8,902 bases of DNA from Candidatus Bathyarchaeota archaeon (GTDB lineage: Archaea > Thermoproteota > Bathyarchaeia > Bathyarchaeales > Bathycorpusculaceae): contig PIYA01000053.1 in the NCBI GenBank assembly GCA_003601785.1, positions 1-8,902 of the forward strand. The letters run 5' to 3'. Below the pieces are notes generated by a model. That model worked only from the letters and a program-made list of their open reading frames with translations. It was not told where the DNA came from and did no database searches. Positions 1-5,909 of the stretch are shown in pieces (position 1 is the stretch's first letter; the number at the start of each line of letters is the position of its first letter). Made by a program: the position numbers and the translations under genes.

Positions 1-461
1 TTTTTCCCTGATTTTTCTCCTTGATGATAGATTATTATTGGTTTTCCAAGCTGTTTTCTCGACGTTTTCTCTATTCTTCTCAGTCTGTTTAGGATGAACC
101 ACCTGTTTGTTTTCAGGTACTCCGCCAACTCTGGTGTTGTTGCACCTTTATAGTGAACGAGGTAATCTATTATTTTATGATCCGCTTCGTCTATACAAAA
201 CGTGTGCGGGTTTACCTTGCCCCGTTCATAAGTGAGAAGTTCTAAATCTGCCAGGTATTTTTTGATTTTTGAAAGTTCCTTTTCCATTCTTTTAAATTTT
301 TGTTCCAGCTCTAGAATTTTATCCGGTTTAGGTGTTTTCTGCAGCTTCTCCATTATAGCGTCTCTGATGAAGCTGCTTCTTTCGCCTTCTGGAATTCGTA
401 AAATCATTTCTTTGTAAACATCTTCAGGTATCTTCACAGATATTACGCGTAACTTCTCCAT
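1..461 (-). CDS. RHH / coiled-coil / winged-helix DNA-binding regulator (3' end outside window)
   Basis: Reading the minus strand from the ATG at 461 gives 153 codons with no stop before the window edge, so the C-terminus is missing. Residues 4-40 look like a ribbon-helix-helix domain: a beta strand (LRVISVKIP), helix A (EDVYKEMILRI), a turn with GERSS, and helix B (FIRDAIMEKL). Residues 45-72 are a charged, heptad-like helix that could form a coiled coil. Residues 90-147 resemble a winged helix (DEADHKIIDYLVHYKG, then TTPELAEYLKTNRWFILNRL, then a strand KPIIIYH). The likely role is a dimeric transcription factor in the cytoplasm; its target is unknown. It is divergent from the FBP aldolase/phosphatase gene with 119 bases between the starts, so it could act on that shared region. 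The family assignment rests on pattern reading only; two DNA-binding domains in one chain are unusual enough to check. Confidence 0.75.
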   Translation of the reverse strand, partial: MEKLRVISVKIPEDVYKEMILRIPEGERSSFIRDAIMEKLQKTPKPDKILELEQKFKRMEKELSKIKKYLADLELLTYERGKVNPHTFCIDEADHKIIDYLVHYKGATTPELAEYLKTNRWFILNRLRRIEKTSRKQLGKPIIIYHQGEKSGK

Positions 462-485
462 GACAAACCACAATATGATTAGTGT

Positions 486-499
486 TGATATTAATATTT
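486..499 (-). promoter_or_regulatory. TATA-like box for the minus-strand regulator
   Basis: The self-complementary ATATTAATAT (488-497) is centred about 31 bases upstream of the minus-strand ATG at 461. That is the archaeal TATA distance for a very short or absent leader. No clear Shine-Dalgarno site precedes the ATG, which fits. Being palindromic, it could also be read as a protein-binding site. Confidence 0.4.
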
Positions 500-524
500 C
501 ATAATTTCTTCGCAGCTTCTTTGG

Positions 525-558
525 GAAATTTTTTAAAGAGATAACTTAACTTAAATCG
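525..558 (+). promoter_or_regulatory. Promoter region of FBP aldolase/phosphatase
   Basis: Two TATA-like boxes lie before the ATG at 581: GAAATTTTTTAAAG (525-538), with a purine-rich BRE-like start, and ACTTAAATCG (549-558). The first would give a leader of roughly 20 bases that includes the GTGAT ribosome-binding site at 572-576. The second would give an almost leaderless message. The first therefore fits better. Confidence 0.4.
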
Positions 559-580
559 CGTCGAACTTGAAGTGATGTGA

Positions 581-1702
581 ATGCCGAGGAAAACAACTAT
601 TTCCCTAATCAAATGTGATGTAGGTTCTTTAGCTGGACATCACGTTGTTCCAGAACCACTCTTCAGAATAGCAGAAAAAAACATGAAAAAAGCAAAAGAG
701 GAAGGATTAATCAACAGCTACCACGTTTTCAACGTTGGAGACGACCTACAACTCCTTATGGTTCACGAGAGAGGAGAGTCAAACGCAGAGATTCACAAAC
801 TTGCTTGGAACACCTTTCAAGAAGCTGCGGAGAAGGCTTTAAACCTCAAACTTTACGGCGCTGGACAAGACCTTTTAAAAACAGCCTTCAGCGGAAACGT
901 CAGAGGGATGGGGCCAGGAGTAGCTGAGATGGAGATTGAGGAGAGAGATGCAGATCCTATCGTGGTTTTTGCGGCTGATAAAACATCGGCTGGAGCTTTT
1001 AACCTTCCGTTGTTCCGGATATTCGCCGATCCGATGAACACGGCTGGACTTGTGATAGACCCAAATATGGCTGGCGGTTTCAAATTTGAAGTTTTAGACA
1101 CCGTGGAAAACAAATGTGTTGATCTCAAGTGCCCCGAAGAAATGTACGAACTGATAGGACTCATCGGAACTGTTGGACGATACGTGGTTTCCCGTGTTTG
1201 GAGAGCTAGAGACAATCTTCTATGCGCTGTGGGCAGTGTTACCAAGCTCTCTTTAATCGCTGGAAGATACGTTGGAAAGGATGATCCAGTGCTTATTGTC
1301 CGTGCGCAACACGGATTACCAGCCGTTGGAGAGATTCTTGTGCCTTTCATGCACAGCTACTTAGTGGCGGGGTGGATGCGTGGAAGCCATTGGGGTCCGT
1401 TGATGCCTGTTGGGGTTAAAGACGCAAAATGCACTGTTTTCGATGGTCCCCCAAGAATCGTTGCTTTAGGTTTTCAAGTTTCAAACGGCAAAATCTCGAG
1501 CAACGATGAGGGGAAGCCGATGATTGCCGATTTGTTCGATGACCCAGCCTTTGATATGGCCAGACGAGAAGCCGTGGAGTACGCTTCAATGCTTAGACGT
1601 ATGGGCGAGTTTGAACCAGCACGTTTAAGCGTCAAAGAGATGGAATACACCACATTGTCAAAGATTCTCGAGAAGCTTAAGGACAGATTTAAGTTCCTTT
1701 GA
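581..1702 (+). CDS. fbp: Fructose-1,6-bisphosphate aldolase/phosphatase (bifunctional, type V)
   Basis: This cytoplasmic enzyme of gluconeogenesis condenses dihydroxyacetone phosphate with glyceraldehyde 3-phosphate and then hydrolyses the 1-phosphate to give fructose 6-phosphate, using Mg2+. The 373-residue length is normal for the family. Residues known to matter in crenarchaeal homologues are all visible, shifted by one: Asp13 and His20 (KCDVGSLAGHH), Asp54-Asp55 (VGDD), Gln96 (GAGQD), Asp133-Lys134 (AADK), and the aldolase Tyr230/Lys233 with Asp234-Asp235 (GRYVGKDDP), Lys233 being the Schiff-base lysine. The ATG at 581 follows a GTGAT site at 572-576 that can pair with the 16S tail. The 3' end overlaps the convergent regulator gene by 14 bases. 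Its presence implies the archaeal one-enzyme route to hexose phosphate, which could feed the sugar-transfer gene downstream. Identification is very secure. Confidence 0.97.
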   Translation: MPRKTTISLIKCDVGSLAGHHVVPEPLFRIAEKNMKKAKEEGLINSYHVFNVGDDLQLLMVHERGESNAEIHKLAWNTFQEAAEKALNLKLYGAGQDLLKTAFSGNVRGMGPGVAEMEIEERDADPIVVFAADKTSAGAFNLPLFRIFADPMNTAGLVIDPNMAGGFKFEVLDTVENKCVDLKCPEEMYELIGLIGTVGRYVVSRVWRARDNLLCAVGSVTKLSLIAGRYVGKDDPVLIVRAQHGLPAVGEILVPFMHSYLVAGWMRGSHWGPLMPVGVKDAKCTVFDGPPRIVALGFQVSNGKISSNDEGKPMIADLFDDPAFDMARREAVEYASMLRRMGEFEPARLSVKEMEYTTLSKILEKLKDRFKFL

Positions 1703-2237
1703 TCTTCGAAAGCTCTGCACATCGGTTCTTAACGGTTTCGTAGATCACTTTCCGCAACTCTTCTTTGGATGCTTTTCTCTCTTTCAGGAGAAGTATTTTT
1801 CTCGCCAGTTCCAAATCACCTAAACAATTGAACCAAGTTTCGAAATCTCCGCGGTTGACATGAAATTCTACGGAATCAGCATCTACCTTGAGAACCTTAT
1901 CACAAAAGTCTTGAAGACTTGTCGCATAGATGCCCAATGGTTTTCCAATATCCACGTAAAAACTGAAGAACTTTTCTTTAGGTAAAGGCGCCAAAATTTC
2001 CTCTGCTTTTTCCCTGTCGATCACTGGAAAACCCAAAGCCCTCTTTCCCTTTTCAGTTATCACATACTGTCCCTTTTGAGGCGCCTTAACATATCCCATT
2101 CGCATGAGACCGATAATGTGCATCATAACGGATGGAAAACCTAACCCGATCTCCTCGGCGATTTCTTTAGCTTTAGCTGGTTTGTCGAGAATCCACATGG
2201 TTTCAAGTACTAACCTTTTAACGGGAGATAAACTCAT
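1689..2237 (-). CDS. Winged-helix protein with DUF5752-like C-terminal domain (candidate regulator)
   Basis: The 182-residue product has two parts. Residues 1-68 form a winged-helix DNA-binding domain: helix SPVKRLVLETMWIL, helix-turn-helix AKAKEIAEEIGLGFPSVMMH, then a wing with KGQYVITEKGKRALG. Residues 88-176 resemble DUF5752: FYVDIGKPLGIYATSLQDF, SVEFHVNRGDFETWF, LGDLELARKI, LRKVIYETVKNR. I recall DUF5752 domains occurring near or fused to archaeal sugar-active enzymes, but its ligand is unknown to me. No membrane segment is visible, so a cytoplasmic transcription factor is the inference. It is divergent from a glycosyltransferase gene and convergent with, and overlapping, the FBP aldolase/phosphatase gene, which suggests control of carbohydrate metabolism. 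An AT-rich box (AAATATATTG, 2251-2260) lies upstream but is rather close to the ATG for a standard TATA position. Confidence 0.8.
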   Translation of the reverse strand: MSLSPVKRLVLETMWILDKPAKAKEIAEEIGLGFPSVMMHIIGLMRMGYVKAPQKGQYVITEKGKRALGFPVIDREKAEEILAPLPKEKFFSFYVDIGKPLGIYATSLQDFCDKVLKVDADSVEFHVNRGDFETWFNCLGDLELARKILLLKERKASKEELRKVIYETVKNRCAELSKIKGT

Positions 2238-2295
2238 TCTCTAAGCCTCTAAATATATTGTAATTCAATTTCTTTTTCAGTTTTCCTCCATATTA

Positions 2296-2312
2296 ATGTT
2301 TCAATGAAACAT
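2296..2312. promoter_or_regulatory. Perfect 17-base palindrome, candidate operator
   Basis: ATGTTTCA-A-TGAAACAT is an 8+1+8 perfect inverted repeat. It sits in the 209-base region between the divergent winged-helix/DUF5752 gene (start 2237) and the glycosyltransferase gene (start 2447). Size and symmetry suit a dimeric winged-helix protein. There is no T tract after it, so a terminator is unlikely. Binding by the adjacent regulator is inference. Confidence 0.45.
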
Positions 2313-2344
2313 CAGATTTTGTACACAAAGCAGGAAAGTCTTAC

Positions 2345-2374
2345 GTTTACGAAAGAACGCTTAAAAACGTAAAC
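2345..2374. promoter_or_regulatory. Spaced inverted repeat around a TATA-like box
   Basis: GTTTACG (2345-2351) and CGTAAAC (2368-2374) are exact inverted copies separated by 16 bases. The spacer and right arm include CGCTTAAAAACG (2358-2369), which resembles the other TATA boxes here. A factor bound to both arms would cover this box. It may be a second operator or an alternative promoter of the glycosyltransferase gene. Confidence 0.35.
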
Positions 2375-2413
2375 TCCGTTGTTATTCCGAAAAGGTAAAT
2401 AGCAACAGCACTT

Positions 2414-2424
2414 GCTTAAATAAG
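2414..2424 (+). promoter_or_regulatory. TATA box of the glycosyltransferase gene
   Basis: GCTTAAATAAG is centred about 28 bases before the ATG at 2447, the spacing that gives a leaderless or nearly leaderless archaeal message. Only a weak GAGG (2434-2437) precedes the ATG. Confidence 0.5.
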
Positions 2425-2446
2425 GTCTACTGAGAGGAAAATCAAA

Positions 2447-3697
2447 ATGAGGATGGCTGTGCTCGTTTACGAGTTTCCACCGAAAATTGTCGGTGGTTTA
2501 GGAACCTACGCCGCGGAAATCACAAGAAACTTCGTCTTAATGGATCACGACGTGACCGTTTTCACGATGAACGATGACACTGGAAGCTTGCCTACAAGAG
2601 AGATTTGGCGAGGGATAGAGATTCACCGTCCGTTACACATAGATATATCAGATTCTCTGCCAGATGTGATAGCTGAAGACATCAAGAAATGGGGAAGAGG
2701 CATCCAACTTTTCTCCAAAATTCTAGTTTACAATTACCTGAGCGCTTCAAAATTTGTCAACGAACTCGTAAGGAAGGAAGGATTCAAATATGATATTGTA
2801 ATCGCTCACGACTGGCTTTCAGCAATCGCTGGAATAACAATTAAAAAGGAATCTGGACTGCCCCTCGCTTTTCACGTCCACTCAACAGAGAGAGGAAGAA
2901 CCCTTGGAAACGGTTCAGAAGTAGTGAGCAACATTGAACTGCACGGAGCAAAAGCCGCGGACCTCATCGTAACGGTGTCTTACGCAATGAAGGATGAACT
3001 GGTGAAACTTGGTTTTCCGAAGGAAAAAATTCAAGTGTGCTACAACGGGGTGGACCCCCAGAAATATAATCCAGAGACTGTTAAGGCTGATGATGTCAAG
3101 AAAATAAGAGATTTCTACGGTCTTGAAGACGACGATCTTATGATTTTTTTCATCGGACGACTCGTGGGTGTCAAAGGGGTTGACAAGCTTATAATGGCTA
3201 TGCCGTACGTTCTGCAGAAACTACCTAAGGCCAAACTTATCATTGTGGGTTTAGGCGACTTGCAAGACTACCTAGTCAACCTTGTTAAAACCATGAAGCT
3301 TCAAGACTGTGTAAAATTTCGTTTCGAATTCATCCCGGAAGAAGAACGCATACTTCATTACGCAGCCTGCGACATTGCTGCCTTTCCGAGTCTTTATGAA
3401 CCATTCGGGATAGTGGCCTTGGAAGCAATGAGCATGGAACGTCCCGTAGTTGTTGGAGCCGCGGGTGTCAGCGGCATGCGTGAGATAGTTATCCCTTGCG
3501 GTGATGAACAATGCGGCTTCCACGTTAACCCCAGCAATCCAGCTGACATAGCCTGGGGAATAACCAGTGCATTGGAAAACCCTGAAAAGGGAAAGTGGCT
3601 TGGAAAAAACGGGAGACGCAGAGTTTTAAACGAGTTCACATGGGAAAAGATAGCAAAAAAAACATTGACGTTATACGAACAAGTAGCTAAACATTAA
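2447..3697 (+). CDS. GT-B glycosyltransferase, glycogen-synthase-like (GT4/GT5 type)
   Basis: This cytoplasmic retaining GT-B enzyme transfers a sugar from a nucleotide donor, probably glucose onto an alpha-glucan or other acceptor. The 416-residue protein has an N-terminal acceptor domain (1-190) beginning with a Rossmann strand and the GGLG loop (16-19; EFPPKIVGGLGTYAAE). It has AHDW at 120-123 and FHVHSTERGR at 142-151. The C-terminal donor domain (from about 195) has NGVDPQKYNP, FFIGRLVGVKGVDKL with the phosphate-binding Arg238 and Lys243, and the E-X7-E pair Glu318/Glu326 in YEPFGIVALEA. Length and motifs match archaeal proteins called glycogen synthase, but GT4 sugar transferases share them, so acceptor and donor are unproven. 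It is divergent from the DUF5752 regulator and followed closely by a nucleotidyltransferase gene. Nearby FBP aldolase/phosphatase supports a carbohydrate-storage setting. Confidence 0.9.
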   Translation: MRMAVLVYEFPPKIVGGLGTYAAEITRNFVLMDHDVTVFTMNDDTGSLPTREIWRGIEIHRPLHIDISDSLPDVIAEDIKKWGRGIQLFSKILVYNYLSASKFVNELVRKEGFKYDIVIAHDWLSAIAGITIKKESGLPLAFHVHSTERGRTLGNGSEVVSNIELHGAKAADLIVTVSYAMKDELVKLGFPKEKIQVCYNGVDPQKYNPETVKADDVKKIRDFYGLEDDDLMIFFIGRLVGVKGVDKLIMAMPYVLQKLPKAKLIIVGLGDLQDYLVNLVKTMKLQDCVKFRFEFIPEEERILHYAACDIAAFPSLYEPFGIVALEAMSMERPVVVGAAGVSGMREIVIPCGDEQCGFHVNPSNPADIAWGITSALENPEKGKWLGKNGRRRVLNEFTWEKIAKKTLTLYEQVAKH

Positions 3698-3715
3698 CAG
3701 TTTTCCAGCCTCATC

Positions 3716-3721
3716 AGGTGA
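3716..3721 (+). promoter_or_regulatory. Shine-Dalgarno site fixing a TTG start
   Basis: AGGTGA, four bases before the TTG at 3726, can pair with the archaeal 16S tail (ATCACCT). It supports this rare start codon for the nucleotidyltransferase gene. Confidence 0.6.
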
Positions 3722-3725
3722 ACAC

Positions 3726-4376
3726 TTGAACTTACAAAATCCTCAGATTCTAAGAAGAAAAGTCGCAAGAGAAGCAGCTAGCCTTCTCTACTCCGGAATC
3801 GAAAAAGAGTATAAACAAGCAAAACTGAAAGCGGCGAGAACATTAGGAGTCAAGTTCGTTCCAACAAATCTGGAAGTAGCCGTGGAATTAGACAGAATAG
3901 CTGAAGAAAGGGAAGGTGCTGAAAGACAAGAACGGTTGATTCGAATGCGAAAGGAGGCTTTACAGTTAATGAGTGTTCTAAGGGCATACAACCCGATTTT
4001 GATAGGAAGCGTCTGGCGGGGAACAATACACCACGGAAGTGACATAGACATAGTAACATATCATGAAGAAAACGCCAGCATTTTAAAAAAACTGAAGCAG
4101 AACAATTTCAAAATACTGCGAACCGAACTGGTTAGCGAAACAAAGCATGGAATAACGAAGGAATCCTTTCACATACACCTTGAACTCCCAAGTAAAGATG
4201 AAGCCGAAATAATTGTAAGAAGACTCGATGAAATCAACCGTAAAGAAAAATGTGAGATATACGGAGACGTAATTACCGGTCTCAACTTAAGACAATTAGA
4301 AAAACTGCTTAAAGAAAATCCAACGCGGAAGTTCGTCCCTCACTCATTTGAACTCTTTTCAAAGACGCTTAAATAG
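3726..4376 (+). CDS. Archaeal nucleotidyltransferase-domain protein (COG2413-like)
   Basis: The 216-residue protein carries the minimal nucleotidyltransferase signature of the polymerase-beta superfamily: GSVWRGT at 94-100, followed by GSDIDIV at 104-110 with metal-binding Asp106 and Asp108. Glu153 in HIHLELP may be the third carboxylate. A long helical N-terminal region (8-85, including LLYSGIEKEYKQAKLKAA and VAVELDRIAEE) precedes the catalytic core, as I recall for COG2413 archaeal proteins. The reaction would be transfer of a nucleotide to an unknown acceptor. Start is TTG at 3726, backed by AGGTGA. It begins 28 bases after the glycosyltransferase stop with no evident promoter, so co-transcription is likely; a functional link to that enzyme is not shown. 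The 3' end contains the next gene's probable TATA box. Superfamily assignment is firm, substrate unknown. Confidence 0.85.
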   Translation: MNLQNPQILRRKVAREAASLLYSGIEKEYKQAKLKAARTLGVKFVPTNLEVAVELDRIAEEREGAERQERLIRMRKEALQLMSVLRAYNPILIGSVWRGTIHHGSDIDIVTYHEENASILKKLKQNNFKILRTELVSETKHGITKESFHIHLELPSKDEAEIIVRRLDEINRKEKCEIYGDVITGLNLRQLEKLLKENPTRKFVPHSFELFSKTLK

Positions 4377-4395
4377 ATGATTCAACTTTAAAATA
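4366..4395 (+). promoter_or_regulatory. Promoter of the DUF2095 gene
   Basis: CGCTTAAATAG (4366-4376), overlapping the end of the nucleotidyltransferase gene, matches the TATA box seen before the glycosyltransferase gene. A second candidate is CTTTAAAATA (4386-4395). Either could drive the small gene starting near 4436. Confidence 0.4.
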
Positions 4396-4435
4396 AAACG
4401 AAGAGATGACATGAGTCTAATCAATGGTGTTAGAC

Positions 4436-4780
4436 ATGGAATTAGACAAAAAGCAATTCAGAAAGTTGTTTCCAAATCTAGCAAAGGAATTGGAGTCCGA
4501 TGCGCATAAAGTCGCCATAAACTCAGTGCGGACCGACACCAAAACAGGTGAAAAAGCTGTATCAAAAAGATTTGTACATTATACGCCTGATGTGATAGAT
4601 TTTATCCGCAGATGTGACACCGAAGAGCAAGCAGAAGAAATAATTGCTTATTTAGAGAAAAGAGGGGAAATTAAAAAGGAATACGCAAAAAAGCTTAGAA
4701 AACAACTCAAAGACAAGGGTGTGAGAAGTTTCGGACCTAAGAAAGAGGAGAACTATTACTTTAAACATGGAACACTATAG
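4436..4780 (+). CDS. DUF2095 family small archaeal protein
   Basis: This is a short, soluble, highly charged protein of 114 residues, function unknown. The N-terminus (MELDKKQFRKLFPNLAKELE) and the central VHYTPDVIDFIRRCDTEEQA, followed by EIIAYLEKRGEIKKEYA and a C-terminal GPKKEENYYF, match my memory of the archaeal DUF2095 family. I see no cysteine pairs, signal peptide or membrane segment; secondary structure looks mainly helical. Start choice: an in-frame ATG at 4424 would add four residues, but the ATG at 4436 has GGTG at 4426-4429 six bases before it, and family members usually begin right before the D/E-F-R/K-FP block, so 4436 is preferred. It has its own TATA-like box and stands as a single gene between the glycosyltransferase pair and proC. 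Confidence 0.75.
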   Translation: MELDKKQFRKLFPNLAKELESDAHKVAINSVRTDTKTGEKAVSKRFVHYTPDVIDFIRRCDTEEQAEEIIAYLEKRGEIKKEYAKKLRKQLKDKGVRSFGPKKEENYYFKHGTL

Positions 4781-4783
4781 CTC

Positions 4784-4806
4784 GTTAAGTTTTAATCCCC
4801 AAACCC
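4784..4806 (-). repeat. Left copy of a repeat pair flanking proC
   Basis: GTTAAGTTTTAAT (4784-4796) followed by CCCCAAACCC (4797-4806). The 13-mer recurs in the same orientation at 5926-5938, while CCCCAAACCC recurs inverted (GGGTTTGGGG) at 5916-5925. It begins four bases after the DUF2095 stop codon. Confidence 0.4.
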
Positions 4807-4983
4807 ACTATCTCTCTAACTAACACACACTCTAACACTCATACACACACTCACAAAACAAACAAACAGACGGACAAACTTTTGGCAGAAAAATTGAAAA
4901 TCAAAAAGTCTTTATAGAGCTGGAGAATCGCAAAAATTAAACCTTCAGAGTGAAGAATGAGGCAGCTGGTTTATTAGAGATGA

Positions 4984-5003
4984 GGGGAAAATCTTTATAA
5001 ATT
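4984..5003 (+). promoter_or_regulatory. Probable proC promoter (BRE + TATA)
   Basis: A purine-rich GGGGAAAA (4984-4990 region) directly before CTTTATAAATT (4993-5003) is a classic BRE-TATA arrangement. It predicts transcription from about 5025 and a leader of roughly 35 bases, which includes the GGAG at 5048-5051. Confidence 0.5.
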
Positions 5004-5061
5004 GAATAATTGTCTGGAGCTACTAAAAAATTTGAGTACAGAAAGATGGAGTTAGAAAACC

Positions 5062-5880
5062 ATGGATAATATCGCTGTAATAGGCGCCGGGGTGATTGGT
5101 GGAGCCATAGTGAAAAGCCTATTAAAGTATGGATATAGGGGTAAGATAATTGCCACGAGACGCAAAATAGATAAACTTAGGGAGTTCGGAAAGCTGGGAG
5201 TTTTAATAACCACGGACAATAAATATGCTGCCAGAAATTCCGATATCATTTTTCTGTGCGTTAAACCCAATGATGTCAGTAAAGTCCTTAAAGAAATAAG
5301 TAAGGAAATCGAAGGAAAAATTGTAATATCAACTGCCGCCACGGTTCCTTTAAATTTTTATAAGAAAATCGTTTCTAAAGCCAAGTTTGTTAGAGCGATG
5401 CCAAATATTGCCGTTCTGGTTCAAGAATCTTTTACGGCCTACTGTTGCGACAGTGATGTAACATTAAAGGACGAAAAGAAGGTTGAGGAAATATTGAATA
5501 TGTTGGGAGTTTCCCAAAAGGTTGAAGAGAAATATATGGATGCCATAACCGCCCTGAGCGGTAGTGGACCTGGCTACATTTCCATTATAATTGAGGCTTT
5601 AATGTATGCCGGCTTAAGGGTTGGCTTGCCCAGAAATTTATCGTTATATAGCTCAGCGCAAACTGTTCAAGGAACTGGAAAATTGATACTAGAAACGCGA
5701 GAACACCCGGCCAAAATAAAGGATATGGTGACGACTCCTAGCGGCACCACGATTGAGGCGATTTACGAGCTGGAGGGAAGTCAAATTAGACAGGCCTTAA
5801 TGAAGGCTGTGACGGAAGCAACCAAAAAATGCCGAATGATTGCAGAAGAAATAGCCGCAGATGCACATTCAAAATCTTAA
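5062..5880 (+). CDS. proC: Pyrroline-5-carboxylate reductase
   Basis: This cytoplasmic enzyme reduces 1-pyrroline-5-carboxylate to L-proline with NAD(P)H, the last step of proline synthesis. The 272-residue length is typical. The N-terminal Rossmann fold opens with AVIGAGVIGGA (5-15); VKPND (67-71) and the family RAMPN motif (111-115, FVRAMPNIA) follow. The C-terminal helical dimerisation domain carries LSGSGPGYI (165-173), AQTVQGTGKL (199-208) and HPAKIKDMVTTPSGTTI (215-231), which form the substrate pocket. PSGTT replaces the more common PGGTT, a mild variant. The ATG at 5062 is chosen because the ATG at 5046 runs into a stop after seven codons; GGAG at 5048-5051 is a modest ribosome-binding site. 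The gene stands alone with its own promoter, with no other proline gene in view, and is flanked by a related repeat pair (4784-4806 and 5910-5938). Confidence 0.95.
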   Translation: MDNIAVIGAGVIGGAIVKSLLKYGYRGKIIATRRKIDKLREFGKLGVLITTDNKYAARNSDIIFLCVKPNDVSKVLKEISKEIEGKIVISTAATVPLNFYKKIVSKAKFVRAMPNIAVLVQESFTAYCCDSDVTLKDEKKVEEILNMLGVSQKVEEKYMDAITALSGSGPGYISIIIEALMYAGLRVGLPRNLSLYSSAQTVQGTGKLILETREHPAKIKDMVTTPSGTTIEAIYELEGSQIRQALMKAVTEATKKCRMIAEEIAADAHSKS

Positions 5881-5881
5881 A

Positions 5882-5902
5882 CTTATCTTACTTTTCATTT
5901 TT
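5882..5902 (+). terminator. T-rich archaeal terminator after proC
   Basis: Immediately after the proC stop are pyrimidine runs ending in TTTTCATTTTT (5892-5902) with no hairpin. Archaeal RNA polymerase stops at such T-rich non-template tracts. It also prevents read-through into the opposing radical SAM gene. Confidence 0.4.
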
Positions 5903-5909
5903 AGCGCGC

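Larger units (their letters stand above)
4781..5061. other. Non-coding region with a 79-base G-free tract
   Basis: The stretch between the DUF2095 stop and proC has no credible ORF. From 4790 to 4868 the plus strand has not one G, with repeated ACAC, CTCT and AAAC units. Just before it, GTTAAGTTTTAAT (4784-4796) leads into CCCCAAACCC (4797-4806). Further on are a TATA-like TCTTTATAGAG (4909-4919) and the likely proC promoter near 4990. I could not fold a tRNA or recognise C/D-box motifs here. An untranslated RNA starting near 4935 is possible but unsupported. Confidence 0.5.

Noticed and set aside
232..417. Plus-strand ORF of 61 codons near the left edge
   Set aside because: It is antisense to the RHH/winged-helix gene, which has clear protein-like structure; the plus-strand product is a low-complexity Ser/Phe/Leu sequence.
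853..1350. Long minus-strand ORF of 165 codons
   Set aside because: It lies wholly inside the FBP aldolase/phosphatase gene, whose catalytic residues are all intact; the antisense product has a serine/proline-rich, unstructured look and no family motif.
3272..3639. Two overlapping minus-strand ORFs
   Set aside because: They are antisense to the donor domain of the glycosyltransferase, including its E-X7-E motif, and show no motif or ribosome-binding site.
4411..4423. ATG at 4411 as start of the DUF2095 gene
   Set aside because: It is in a different frame from the family-like sequence; the in-frame starts are 4424 and 4436.
4801..4870. CA-rich tract as a CRISPR array or tandem repeat
   Set aside because: The repeats are short and irregular with no regular unit, spacers or nearby cas genes.
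4920..5000. Possible C/D-box guide RNA after the TATA-like box at 4909
   Set aside because: No convincing RUGAUGA and CUGA boxes with the right spacing; ATGAGG at 4958 and 4981 are only partial matches.
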